In this document: positions 24,621 through 32,750 of the stretch, one piece after another | Layout: each line of letters begins with the position of its first letter | Numbering within the stretch: the first letter of the stretch is position 1 | Source: DATILI01 sp035476635 | GTDB taxonomy: Bacteria > Pseudomonadota > Gammaproteobacteria > Burkholderiales > Burkholderiaceae_C | Assembly: GCA_035476635.1 (NCBI GenBank) | Contig: DATILI010000259.1 | Span: 1-40,229, forward strand | DNA length: 40,229 bases | Direction of reading: 5' to 3' | Notes under the pieces: model-generated | The model's database searches: none | Told to the model about the DNA's origin: nothing | Seen by the model: the letters and a program-made list of their open reading frames with translations, nothing else | Translations under genes and position numbers: made by a program

Positions 24621-24720
24621 ATACCTCCGGCTTCGGGCGGCCCTACAGGCCAGCGCGGCTCAAATGCGATAGAGTCGGGCCGATGATTCAGATTCGGCTC
24701 TCTCGCCGCCTGTTCTGGTG

Positions 24721-25740
24721 ATGCATCCAGCCGCAGCGCAGTCTTCGCTGCCCAAGGTCGTCATCAGTGTCCTGAACTGGAATGCCGCGCACGCCACGCT
24801 GCGCTGCCTGGATGCCCTTAAACAGCTTCTGCCGTGTTCGGCCGGCTGTGCCAGCGTACAGGTGGTGGTGCTGGACAACGGCTCCAGGGAAGACGATTGG
24901 GCGGCGCTTCGGGACGGCGTCGACCCGCGTTGGGTCCTGCTGCTGCGCCAGCAAGAGAACCTCGGATTCGCCGGCGGCCACAACCTGGTGATTCGCCGCG
25001 CCATGGCCGATGCCGCGGACTATGCCTGGCTTCTGAACAACGATGCCGTCGTTTCGCCCGACACCTTGAGCAAGCTCCTGCAGCGCATGGCCGCCGACGC
25101 CGCATGCGGCGCGGTGTCCCCTGTCATCTTTGCGTCGCACGACGAAACCCTGGTCGATTTCTGCGGCGCCATGCACGACTGGCGCCGACTCGAATCCGTC
25201 CGCCCGGGCACGCCCGAGCATGCCGCGTCATTGCAATCGAGTTTTCCACAGGACATGTGGGTCCACGGAACGGCCGTCCTCTATCGGCTGAGCTCGCTGG
25301 CCGAGGCCGGCGTATTCGACGAGGGCATGTTCGCGTACTACGAGGACGACGACCTGGGTGTGCGCCTGTCCAGCCTCGGCTGGTCCAGCCAGGTCGTCTT
25401 CGACACGGTCATCCGCCACGACCGAAGCGCTGCCCTCCTCGATGAGCGGCCTTCGCACTTTTTCTATTTGATGGCGCGCAACGGTTTCCGGTTCTGGCTG
25501 CGGCACACCGCGCGGCCGCACCGCAGGCTGATCCGGCTGCGGCTGCTCAGCCGATCGCTGCTGATCGCCGCCAAGCTCAGGGAACGCGGTTTTCCGGAGA
25601 AATGCAACGCCTGCCTGCTGGGTGCATGGGACGGCCTGCGCGGAAGATCGGGACCGCCCCGGTTGGCGGAACAAGCCCCCCGTTGGCTTGTCCTCGCTTC
25701 CTTCTTTTTTCCGTACCGCCTGCAGAAGCTTCTGGGCTAG
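24721..25740 (+). CDS. Glycosyltransferase family 2 protein
   Basis: The 339-residue cytoplasmic protein shows the GT2 A-fold: VVISVLNWN near the N-terminus, VVVLDNGSREDD, the nucleotide-sugar segment ENLGFAGGHN, and the metal motif region LLNNDAVV. AYYEDDDLGVRLSSLGW further on matches rhamnosyltransferase-type GT2 enzymes. The C-terminal part is Arg-rich and may touch the membrane. ATG 24721 is used; an adjacent GTG 24718 is possible and neither has a Shine-Dalgarno. It heads a three-gene glycan cluster with a methyltransferase and a WbsX-like protein. The acceptor is unknown. Confidence 0.9.
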   Translation: MHPAAAQSSLPKVVISVLNWNAAHATLRCLDALKQLLPCSAGCASVQVVVLDNGSREDDWAALRDGVDPRWVLLLRQQENLGFAGGHNLVIRRAMADAADYAWLLNNDAVVSPDTLSKLLQRMAADAACGAVSPVIFASHDETLVDFCGAMHDWRRLESVRPGTPEHAASLQSSFPQDMWVHGTAVLYRLSSLAEAGVFDEGMFAYYEDDDLGVRLSSLGWSSQVVFDTVIRHDRSAALLDERPSHFFYLMARNGFRFWLRHTARPHRRLIRLRLLSRSLLIAAKLRERGFPEKCNACLLGAWDGLRGRSGPPRLAEQAPRWLVLASFFFPYRLQKLLG

Positions 25741-25774
25741 GCCCTAACATCCATTCTCGCGAAAGGGAGCACAC

Positions 25775-26449
25775 ATGCCGGGCAGTTCCTACGAAGAAAA
25801 GCCGGACTTCTACTTCAATCGCGAACGCGGTGAAATGCTGCCGTTCGTGCCTGGTACCGCCTGCCGGATCCTGGAAATAGGCTGCGGCGAAGGGTTGTTT
25901 GCGGCCGCGCTCAAGCGGCAACGCCCAGTGGAGATCATCGGCATCGAGCCCTTTGCCGAGGCCGCACGAGAAGCCGCCACCCGCATCGACCAGGTGCATT
26001 GCGTCGAGATCGAGCAAGGCTTGGCCAAACTTCACGGCGAGGCATTCGACTGCGTGGTCTGCAACGACGTGCTGGAGCACCTCGTGGACCCTTGGGAGGT
26101 GCTGCGCAAGCTGCGCGCTCTGCTTCGTCCGGGTGGCACCGTGGTCGCGTCCATTCCCAACGTTCGCTACATGCCGGTACTCAAGAGCCTGGTGCTGCAA
26201 GGTGGATGGGAGTACCAGGACGCGGGCGTGCTGGACCGCACACACCTGCGATTTTTCACGCAAAGCGGAATTCGCGCGCTGTTTTCCCAGTCGGGATACC
26301 GGGTCAACGCCCTCCAGGGCATCAACGGCATCCGCTTTCCCTGGAAGTTCGGCTTGCTGAACCGGCTGACCCTGGGCGCATTGGATGACACCCGGTACGT
26401 TCAGTTCGCCTGCGTTGCCGAAGCGCTCCCCGAACCAGAGGGGAAATGA
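25775..26449 (+). CDS. Class I SAM-dependent methyltransferase
   Basis: The 224-residue protein has the SAM motif ILEIGCGEG (32-40), IIGIEPF as motif II and VVCNDVLEHLVDPWEVLRKL as the typical motif of small-molecule methyltransferases. LLRPGGTVVASIPNVR follows. It is likely to methylate a sugar or lipid-linked glycan, because the gene lies between a GT2 transferase and a WbsX-like gene; the acceptor is not deducible. ATG 25775 has AAAGGGAG at good spacing. The stop is TGA 26447-26449, adjacent to the next ATG at 26450. Confidence 0.9.
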   Translation: MPGSSYEEKPDFYFNRERGEMLPFVPGTACRILEIGCGEGLFAAALKRQRPVEIIGIEPFAEAAREAATRIDQVHCVEIEQGLAKLHGEAFDCVVCNDVLEHLVDPWEVLRKLRALLRPGGTVVASIPNVRYMPVLKSLVLQGGWEYQDAGVLDRTHLRFFTQSGIRALFSQSGYRVNALQGINGIRFPWKFGLLNRLTLGALDDTRYVQFACVAEALPEPEGK

Positions 26450-27577
26450 ATGGCAGGCGATGCGAACTGCCGGTTGCTCTCCGTGGTCTTGCCGCAGTTC
26501 CATCCCATCCCTGAAAACGACCAATGGTGGGGAAAGGGCTTCACCGAGTGGACCAATGTGGCCCGGGCGCGCCCCCTGTTCAAAGGCCACTACCAGCCGC
26601 ACCTGCCTTCCGAGCTGGGCTTCTACGACCTGCGCCTGCCTGAAGCCCGACTGCAACAGGCCGAGCTTGCGCGCGAGCATGGGATCGGTGGCTTTTGCTA
26701 CTACCACTACTGGTTCAGCGGCCACCGGCTCCTGGGGCGGCCCGTGGATGAGATCGTCCGCAGCGGCACACCGTATTTCCCGTTCTGCCTGTGCTGGGCC
26801 AACGAAAGCTGGACACGCTCCTGGGCTGGTGGGGAGAAAGACGTCCTGATCGAACAGCGCTACAGCAGCGAAGACGACCTGGCGCATATTCGCAGCCTGC
26901 TGCCGGTATTGGCCGACAAGCGCCATATCCGCATCGACAACAAGCCCCTGTTCATCATCTACCGGGCAACCAACCTGCCCGAGCCCGCCAGAACGTTTGA
27001 TTGCTGGCGCACCGAAGCACTGCGCGCGGGCCTGGGCGAACTGTGCCTGGCCCAATTCGAAGCCGCAGGGCACACAACCGCTGCCGATCCGCGGTCCATC
27101 GGGCTGGACCTCTCGATCGAATTTGCGCCCGACTGGCGTCGCATGGGCGGGCAATACTACGCCACACCGAAGGCGCGCCTGGCCATGGCCCTGGGCATCC
27201 TGCCGCGCGCCTATGCGCAGCATCGTGTCTGCGACTACCGGAACCTGGTTGCCAACGCGAATTCCAAGCCACCGCCACCTTATCCGTTCCTGCGCTGCGT
27301 GACGCCGGGCTTCGACAACAGCCCAAGGCGGCCACACAACGCGACGATCCTCTTGAACAACACGCCGGAAAACTATGGCGCCTGGCTTGCGCAAATGATC
27401 GAGTGGACGTGCCGCAACCACCAGGGCGACCACAGGATCGTCTTCATCAATGCCTGGAACGAATGGGCGGAGGGCAATCACCTGGAGCCGGACACACGCC
27501 ATGGCCGCGCCTACCTGGAGGCGACACGAAATGCCGCGCGGCGGCCCTCCATGCCTCCACCAGGCGTTCGTTCCTGA
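26450..27577 (+). CDS. WbsX-like (glycoside hydrolase 99-like) polysaccharide protein
   Basis: The 375-residue protein carries the WbsX / GH99-like signature: VLPQFHPIPENDQWWGKGFTEW near the N-terminus, then GFCYYHYWFSG, WANESWTRSW and the late VFINAWNEWAEGNHLEPD. Such proteins occur in O-antigen and capsule gene clusters and may hydrolyse or transfer glycan residues. The Trp- and Tyr-rich barrel segments and acidic residues near NEWAEG are present. ATG 26450 directly abuts the methyltransferase stop and follows AGAGGGGAAAT. No signal peptide is seen. The exact activity is not known. Confidence 0.88.
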   Translation: MAGDANCRLLSVVLPQFHPIPENDQWWGKGFTEWTNVARARPLFKGHYQPHLPSELGFYDLRLPEARLQQAELAREHGIGGFCYYHYWFSGHRLLGRPVDEIVRSGTPYFPFCLCWANESWTRSWAGGEKDVLIEQRYSSEDDLAHIRSLLPVLADKRHIRIDNKPLFIIYRATNLPEPARTFDCWRTEALRAGLGELCLAQFEAAGHTTAADPRSIGLDLSIEFAPDWRRMGGQYYATPKARLAMALGILPRAYAQHRVCDYRNLVANANSKPPPPYPFLRCVTPGFDNSPRRPHNATILLNNTPENYGAWLAQMIEWTCRNHQGDHRIVFINAWNEWAEGNHLEPDTRHGRAYLEATRNAARRPSMPPPGVRS

Positions 27578-27581
27578 GGCC

Positions 27582-29510
27582 TCAGGCAGGCCGGAAGAGC
27601 TCCACCCGGTCGCGCCCGCGCGCCTTGGACAGGTACATGGCATCGTCCGCGCATTTGGCCAGCTGGATTTCATCGCTGGCGTGGTCCGGGTAGATCGCAA
27701 TGCCGGTGCTCGATGAAATCCGGATCGAGTGGCCCCCGGCCAGCTCAAAAGGCTCGTTGAGCGCGACGCGTACTTTCTCGGCGACCTGCATGGCGTCGCG
27801 GTCGTCCCCGATGGCCGGCAGCAGCACCACGAATTCGTCGCCGCCAATGCGCGCCACGGTGTCCGATGCGCGCACACTGTCCTGCATGCGTTTGGCCACG
27901 GCCTTGAGCAGCAGGTCGCCGACATGGTGACCCAGTGAGTCGTTGACCGGCTTGAAGCGGTCCAGGTCGATGTACATCAGCGCCATGCGCGTGCTGTGCC
28001 GGCGCGCATGGGCAATCGCCTGGCGCAGCCGATCGCCCAGCAGGACGCGGTTGGGCAGGTTGGTCAGGGTGTCGTGCTGCGCCATGTGGGCAATGCGCTG
28101 CTCGGCCGCCTTGCGGCCAGTGATGTCGCGGATCACGCCCACGACACCGGGGTAGCCCTTGAAGCTCACGATCTTGGCCGACACGATGCCCACCACCTGC
28201 TGCCCGTCCTTGCGCTGCAACAGCACTTCGAGGTTTTCGCACGAGCCTTTGTCCAGCAACTCGTTGAGATAGTGCTCGCGGTCTTGCGGGTCGCTCCACA
28301 GGTGCAGGTCCAGCAGGGACTTGCCGATGACGTCGGCGCGCGTATAGCCGGTCAGCGCGGTGAATCCGCCGTTCACGTCGATGATCCGGTTGTCTTCGAG
28401 CCAGCTGATCACCACGCCGTCGGGGCTGGCGTCGAAGATCAGTTCGAAATGGTTCTTCGCTTCGCGCAGTTCCTCGGTCATGCTGGTCGCCGTGGCGACC
28501 GCGCGCGTGCGCTCGGTCAGGAGCACCCAGGTCAGCAGCGCCAGCAAGGTGCTGAGGCCCAGGCCGCCCAAGGCGATCATCTGCGACTTGTCCTTGGTAC
28601 CCTGCACGCCAAAACCCGGTTGGAAATGCAAGGCCATGGTCCAGCTGCGGCCGGCCACCACCAGGTATTCGACAATCTCCGGCGGCCCGTCGACACCCAC
28701 GCCGCGCTTGCCCGCGGAGTCGTACATCAGGGATTTTTCGGACATCTCGACGCCATCGAAAATCCGCACGTCGACGCCGGCCAGGCGCTCGCCATACAAG
28801 CTGGCCATCAGGTCGTGCATGCGAAACGGCGCCACCACCCAGCCATTGATGCTGGCACGCCGGTTTGCCACGGTATCGGCCGCCATGCCGGGCCGGTACA
28901 CCGGCAGGTACATCACAAAGCCCGCGGGCACATCGGCCCCGGTCTCGAGCAGCCGCGTGAGCTTTGCCGTCACGACCGCGCTGCCCGAATCACGGGCCTG
29001 GTCCAGCGCCGCGCGGCGCACGGGATCGGCATAGGCATCAAAGCCGTAGGCCCGCTGGTTACGCCGCACCGACGGTTCGAGCTGGACCAGCGGCGCGTAG
29101 ATCGGGCGTTCGCCCGCGGGCTGAATGACGTAGTCGGGAAAGCCTTCCTTGCGCACGAGCGCCTCGTGCGCCTCCTTTTGCGCGGCGGTCACCAGGGGCA
29201 GCGGGCCAACGCCCTCCATGCCGGCAAAGTCAGCACTCAGCTGCAGCGCGTCGACATAGGTCTGGAATTCGTCACGCCCCACTTGCTCCGAGGCGGCGTA
29301 CAGGCCCTGCACCCCCCGCAGCACCTGTTCGTGGGCGAGCATGCGCTGCTCGATCCGGCTGACGATTTCACGCAAGCTGAACTCGGCGCTGGTGCGCCGG
29401 TCCAGCGCGGCATTGTGCTGTTCGTGCCGCCACAGCAGGAAGGTCGCACCCATCGCCGCGGCAAAGACAACGGCCACCAGCAGCCATTGACGTAGCGGGG
29501 GGAGGCTCAC
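27582..29510 (-). CDS. CHASE-PAS-GGDEF diguanylate cyclase
   Basis: The 642-residue membrane protein has a first membrane segment at about 8-27, a periplasmic CHASE domain (about 45-290), a second membrane segment (about 310-332), a PAS domain (about 350-470) and a GGDEF domain (about 475-640). GGDEF is at 556-560, with an I-site RASD (547-550) five residues before it. IDLDRFKPVNDSLGHHVG holds the metal-binding Asp. It should make cyclic di-GMP in response to a small ligand in the periplasm. No EAL domain follows. The start is GTG 29510, 2 nt after the upstream binding-protein stop, without a Shine-Dalgarno, so it is probably coupled. The gene converges on the WbsX gene. Confidence 0.92.
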   Translation of the reverse strand: MSLPPLRQWLLVAVVFAAAMGATFLLWRHEQHNAALDRRTSAEFSLREIVSRIEQRMLAHEQVLRGVQGLYAASEQVGRDEFQTYVDALQLSADFAGMEGVGPLPLVTAAQKEAHEALVRKEGFPDYVIQPAGERPIYAPLVQLEPSVRRNQRAYGFDAYADPVRRAALDQARDSGSAVVTAKLTRLLETGADVPAGFVMYLPVYRPGMAADTVANRRASINGWVVAPFRMHDLMASLYGERLAGVDVRIFDGVEMSEKSLMYDSAGKRGVGVDGPPEIVEYLVVAGRSWTMALHFQPGFGVQGTKDKSQMIALGGLGLSTLLALLTWVLLTERTRAVATATSMTEELREAKNHFELIFDASPDGVVISWLEDNRIIDVNGGFTALTGYTRADVIGKSLLDLHLWSDPQDREHYLNELLDKGSCENLEVLLQRKDGQQVVGIVSAKIVSFKGYPGVVGVIRDITGRKAAEQRIAHMAQHDTLTNLPNRVLLGDRLRQAIAHARRHSTRMALMYIDLDRFKPVNDSLGHHVGDLLLKAVAKRMQDSVRASDTVARIGGDEFVVLLPAIGDDRDAMQVAEKVRVALNEPFELAGGHSIRISSSTGIAIYPDHASDEIQLAKCADDAMYLSKARGRDRVELFRPA

Positions 29511-29512
29511 GC

Positions 29513-30304
29513 TCAAAAGTTCACCATGGTCTGCGCCAGCTCGCGCGGAAAGTACTTCAGGAAAATGCGCAGCACGGTGCCATCGGCACGCATGGCGTTG
29601 ACCAGGGCACGCCATTTTTCCTGCTCGACCGGTGAAACCGATCTTCTGGACATGATCAGCCCATGCGGAACCGGGTCGTCGTTGAACTCGATGATCTTCG
29701 TCACCTCCTTGATCCGCGCGCTCTCGATCTCGGGATAGTCGAATGGCTCGATGATCATCGCCTGGACACGGTTGCTCAGCAATACGTCGTACAGCGGCTC
29801 AAGCCCGGCCGCATAGCTGACCCGCCGCGCCTCCTGCAGCGTGTCGACCATGCGGTTGGCGGTGCGGCTGTAGCGAAAGCTGCGGATCACGCCGAGTTGC
29901 AGTTCGGGATTGCGTTCGAAATCCTCCAGGCGTTGCGCATTCGCATCCTTGCGCACCAGCAGGTAGTACTTGTTGGAGAAGTACCAGGCGAATGCCGCGA
30001 ACCGGTCACGTTCCGGGTTGGCGATGCCCGACAAGCTGAAGTCCAGGGCGCCCGACTCAATCAATTGCCAGATGCGCGCACGCGGCAGCACCGTCACGGT
30101 GATCTTGCAGCCGCTGCGCCGGACCAGTTCGTCGGCAAAGTCCCGATCGATGCCCGTGCCCGTCGTGGCCGAGTACAACAGGCCGTGATGGTGCAAGGCC
30201 AGGGTCATCGGGCGGGTGCAGTCCGGCCCTTCGGCCGCCGCGCCGGTGCCGGACACAACGGCCAGCAGTGCGGCGATCCACAGCATTCTGAACAGATCAA
30301 ACAT
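29513..30304 (-). CDS. Periplasmic substrate-binding protein (PBPb type) coupled to a diguanylate cyclase
   Basis: The 263-residue protein has a signal peptide (ending near GTGAAA-EG) and the type-2 periplasmic binding fold of amino-acid binding proteins: GIDRDFADELVRRSGCKITVTVLPRARIW, LDFSLSGIANPERD, and the hinge segments ELQLGVIRSFRYS and VQAMIIEPFDYPEIES. No ABC permease or ATPase is adjacent. The stop lies 2 nt before the CHASE-GGDEF start, so the two are translationally linked. That suggests the protein presents a ligand to the cyclase; this is inference. ATG 30304 is chosen over an upstream TTG. Confidence 0.87.
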   Translation of the reverse strand: MFDLFRMLWIAALLAVVSGTGAAAEGPDCTRPMTLALHHHGLLYSATTGTGIDRDFADELVRRSGCKITVTVLPRARIWQLIESGALDFSLSGIANPERDRFAAFAWYFSNKYYLLVRKDANAQRLEDFERNPELQLGVIRSFRYSRTANRMVDTLQEARRVSYAAGLEPLYDVLLSNRVQAMIIEPFDYPEIESARIKEVTKIIEFNDDPVPHGLIMSRRSVSPVEQEKWRALVNAMRADGTVLRIFLKYFPRELAQTMVNF

Positions 30305-30387
30305 GGGCAAAAGAGGTGGCAAGCGTTTCGGAGTCCTTCACCGGAACGACTATAGCGTGCCAACTATGCACATTCTTTGTGAACTAT

Positions 30388-31230
30388 TCACGCCGTGACG
30401 ATCCATCCTTCGAGCGGATCCATGGCAGGCGGCAGTCCGTAGCACGGCGCGCCCTGCGCATGCTGACGCTGGGCCCACGCAGCCTGGAGCAGGCACAGCA
30501 CGGCGTCCAGCGCGTCGCCACTGGCATCGGAAATCAGCGCTTCACGCTGCTGGGACCGCAATCTGAGATGCAGTCCCAGGCGCGTGCGGCCGAGCTCCAG
30601 CGCCGTCAACAAGTCCTTGCGCGCGATCAGGCGCTCGGGGGTCTGCTTGGCCCGATCGTCACTCTTGTAGCTTCTGTGTCCCAGGATTTCGCGCGCCAGC
30701 ATGCCGGGGTAGGCCTCCAGCGCCACGCGCGCCGGGTCACCCGCGTGCAGGCCGGGCAAATGCGCGCCAGCGGCCAGCAGCAAGGGTACGCCCGCGTGCA
30801 GCATGTAGGCCACAGGCGGGTTCACCCATTTCATCGAAGGGCTGGAGCCGGCAGGCTTGTCGGTGGCCCGATGCGCGAACTTGGCGCCAGCCGGCCGCGC
30901 GTCGCAGAACGCCGCGAACAAACCGCGAATCTGCGGACGGCTCAATGCCGCATAGTGCGCCATGCAATCGCGCCATTGCGCCGGCCAGCCCAGATGCGCC
31001 ACAAGTTCGCGCGGCAGGCCGAAGGGGAAATCGAAGCCGCCCACCCAGGCCTTGGGTTGCGACAGCCAGGCGCCGAAATCGTCGAGTGAAATCAAGTGCT
31101 CCAGGTGCGACAGGAGCATGCGTTCGCCCGACAGCGCACCAAAGGCCAGGACAATCGGCTTGCGACGGGTTGGGCTGCTTGAGAAATCACAACCCAGCAG
31201 CAACGGAGCCGAGGTCAGGGCCACAGCCAT
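30388..31230 (-). CDS. DUF429 family protein
   Basis: The 280-residue protein begins with LLLGCDFSSSPTRRKP (Asp15), the DUF429 start in which the Asp is thought to be a metal ligand of an RNase H-like fold. A later GGFDFPFGLP, a PAGSSPSMKWV loop, EAYPGMLAREILG, and the C-terminal SGDALDAVLCLLQAAWA also match the family. A nuclease role has been suggested for the family but is not shown. It sits 42 nt downstream of the BLUF gene on the same strand and may share its transcript. Confidence 0.8.
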   Translation of the reverse strand: MAVALTSAPLLLGCDFSSSPTRRKPIVLAFGALSGERMLLSHLEHLISLDDFGAWLSQPKAWVGGFDFPFGLPRELVAHLGWPAQWRDCMAHYAALSRPQIRGLFAAFCDARPAGAKFAHRATDKPAGSSPSMKWVNPPVAYMLHAGVPLLLAAGAHLPGLHAGDPARVALEAYPGMLAREILGHRSYKSDDRAKQTPERLIARKDLLTALELGRTRLGLHLRLRSQQREALISDASGDALDAVLCLLQAAWAQRQHAQGAPCYGLPPAMDPLEGWIVTA

Positions 31231-31272
31231 TCTGGGCGCCGATAGGCCGTTGAGGGCCGGACTGGCGCCTTT

Positions 31273-31695
31273 TCAGGCCCGGCCGATGATGGAAGCAGTG
31301 GCCATCAGCTCTTCGAGCAGGGCCAGCGACACCTTGCCGGAGACGGCATAGGGGTCAAGCTCCGGTTTCTCGGAGTATTTGAGCAGGATCGAGTGGTTGA
31401 GCTTGGACAGGTTGACCTGGCCCATGGTCCAGCCGCCAAAACGGCGCTCGTAGATTTCTTCGTAGTGCAGCAGCGCCACGTCCTTGTGGCGCACATCCTT
31501 CTGGATGTGGCCGAAGAGCGCGCTAACCGGCATGCGCCCGCCTTCGATGGCCTGCAGGAAAATACCGGCGCCATAGCACAGGATGCCTGTGATGCCGCAA
31601 CTCGGGTTGTGCTGGCGCGACTGCGTCAGGATGGCTTCGATCGCGTCGGGACTGGGGTCGACGGCGCGGCTAGCGTAGAGCAGGCGGACCAACAT
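31273..31695 (-). CDS. BLUF-domain blue-light photoreceptor
   Basis: The 140-residue protein is a short BLUF protein binding FAD. The key residues align with those of AppA: Tyr7 (LLYASRA), Asn30 (HNPSCGITG), Gln48 (FLQAIEGG), and Trp89/Met91 (WTMG). Tyr, Asn and Gln make up the light-switching hydrogen-bond network, so it should be photoactive. The C-terminal 35 residues carry no output domain, so it likely acts on a partner protein. It starts 6 nt after the folE stop, which makes it cotranscribed with GTP cyclohydrolase I. Confidence 0.93.
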   Translation of the reverse strand: MLVRLLYASRAVDPSPDAIEAILTQSRQHNPSCGITGILCYGAGIFLQAIEGGRMPVSALFGHIQKDVRHKDVALLHYEEIYERRFGGWTMGQVNLSKLNHSILLKYSEKPELDPYAVSGKVSLALLEELMATASIIGRA

Positions 31696-31701
31696 AACAG
31701 G

Positions 31702-32430
31702 CTACCCCTTTCGCGGAATCAGGGCCAGAAACTCGCGGCGCAGGGCGGAATCCTTCAAGAACACGCCGCGCATGACCGAGTTGATCATCTTGCTGTCCAT
31801 GTCCTTCACGCCGCGCCAGGCCATGCAGTAGTGGCTCGCTTCCATCACGATGGCCAGGCCGTCGGGCTGGGTTTTTTCCATGATCAGGTCGGCCAGTTGC
31901 ACCACGGCTTCTTCCTGGATCTGCGGGCGGCCCATGACCCATTCGGCCAGCCGCGCATATTTGCTCAGGCCGATCACGTTGGTGTGTTCGTTGGGCATGA
32001 CGCCGATCCAGATTTTGCCGATGACCGGGCAGAAGTGGTGGCTGCAGGCGCTGCGCACCGTGATCGGGCCGACGATCATCAGCTCATTCAGGTGCTCGGC
32101 GTTGGGAAACTCGGTGATCGCGGGCGGGGCAACATAGCGGCCGCGGAACACTTCGTTCAAATACATCTTGGCAACACGCCGCGCGGTGTTGTTGGTGTTG
32201 TGATCGCCCGTGGTGTCGATCACCATGCTTTCCAGCACCCCCTTCATCTTGCCCTCGACTTCGTCAAGCAATTTCTCAAGCTCGCCCGGCTGGATGAAGT
32301 CGGCGATGTTGTCGTTGGAGTGGAAGCGTTTGCGTGCGGCCTGGATGCGCTCGCGGATCTTGACCGACACCGGCGTGCCAGCCTCGTCGTCGTCGGCTGC
32401 GTTCATGGAAGATTGGGCTTTCATCAGCAT
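31702..32430 (-). CDS. folE: GTP cyclohydrolase I FolE
   Basis: The 242-residue type I enzyme converts GTP to dihydroneopterin triphosphate, the entry to folate and, through QueD, to queuosine. Zinc ligands are Cys129 and His132 (CSHH) and Cys202 (SHYC). Other active-site segments are NTARRVAKMY and VMPNEHTNVIGLSKYARLAEW. The first 25 or so residues are an unconserved acidic extension. Start ATG 32430 gives MLMKAQ; ATG 32424 is also possible. A BLUF gene follows after 6 nt. An 84-bp gap to the ligase relic upstream shows no convincing promoter. Confidence 0.95.
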   Translation of the reverse strand: MLMKAQSSMNAADDDEAGTPVSVKIRERIQAARKRFHSNDNIADFIQPGELEKLLDEVEGKMKGVLESMVIDTTGDHNTNNTARRVAKMYLNEVFRGRYVAPPAITEFPNAEHLNELMIVGPITVRSACSHHFCPVIGKIWIGVMPNEHTNVIGLSKYARLAEWVMGRPQIQEEAVVQLADLIMEKTQPDGLAIVMEASHYCMAWRGVKDMDSKMINSVMRGVFLKDSALRREFLALIPRKG

Positions 32431-32514
32431 TCTGAGATGCTAACACTGCACCGATTTGACGTTCTTTGCAAGGTTTTTGCCTATCCTTTCATGTCAGGCG
32501 GGCGACAGATGCTA

Positions 32515-32750
32515 TCAATTCAGTAGCGCATCAAGGTCTACCAAGGTGTTCGCCTCATGCAGCGGTTTGTCATGGCGAATGCGCAGCATGCGCGGGAACC
32601 GCACGGCAATGCCGCTCTTGTAGCGCGGGCTGCGGTTGATGCCTTCAAAGCCCAGCTCGAACACCAGCGAGGGCCTGACAGGATGGGCTGCACCTTGCCA
32701 AAGCTGTAGCACATCAGCACGCTGGCGCGACCGGATCGCGGCCATTTCGC
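32515..32750 (-). pseudogene. Degraded C-terminus of an ATP-dependent DNA ligase
   Basis: The last 50 or so codons before TGA 32515-32517 read VRPSLVFELGFEGINRSP, then KSGIAVRFPRMLRIRHDKP and a Leu-rich end. This matches the OB-fold C-terminus of the long bacterial ATP-dependent DNA ligase found next to Lhr-like helicases. Upstream the match shifts frame: FGKVQP, expected just before VRPSLVF, is read in the +1 frame near 32690-32700. The remaining 400 or more residues (adenylation domain with its KxDG Lys) are absent, because the intact cls gene ends at 32751. I infer a deletion remnant with a frameshift. A 76-codon ORF starting at ATG 32745 is open but unlikely to be functional. Confidence 0.75.

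Noticed and set aside
25577..27925. Long minus-strand open frame (782 codons) opposite the glycan cluster
   Set aside because: It runs antisense to three well-supported genes and its 5' part is an out-of-frame reading of the GGDEF gene. No domain is recognised.
27996..29495. Long plus-strand open frame (499 codons) opposite the CHASE-GGDEF gene
   Set aside because: Antisense to a full-length multidomain protein; His/Gln/Ala-rich composition is typical of GC-rich shadow frames.
32538..32720. Second minus-strand ORF in the ligase relic as a separate small gene
   Set aside because: Only its first few residues (around FGKVQP) resemble the ligase. The rest is out of frame, so it is evidence for a frameshift, not a gene.
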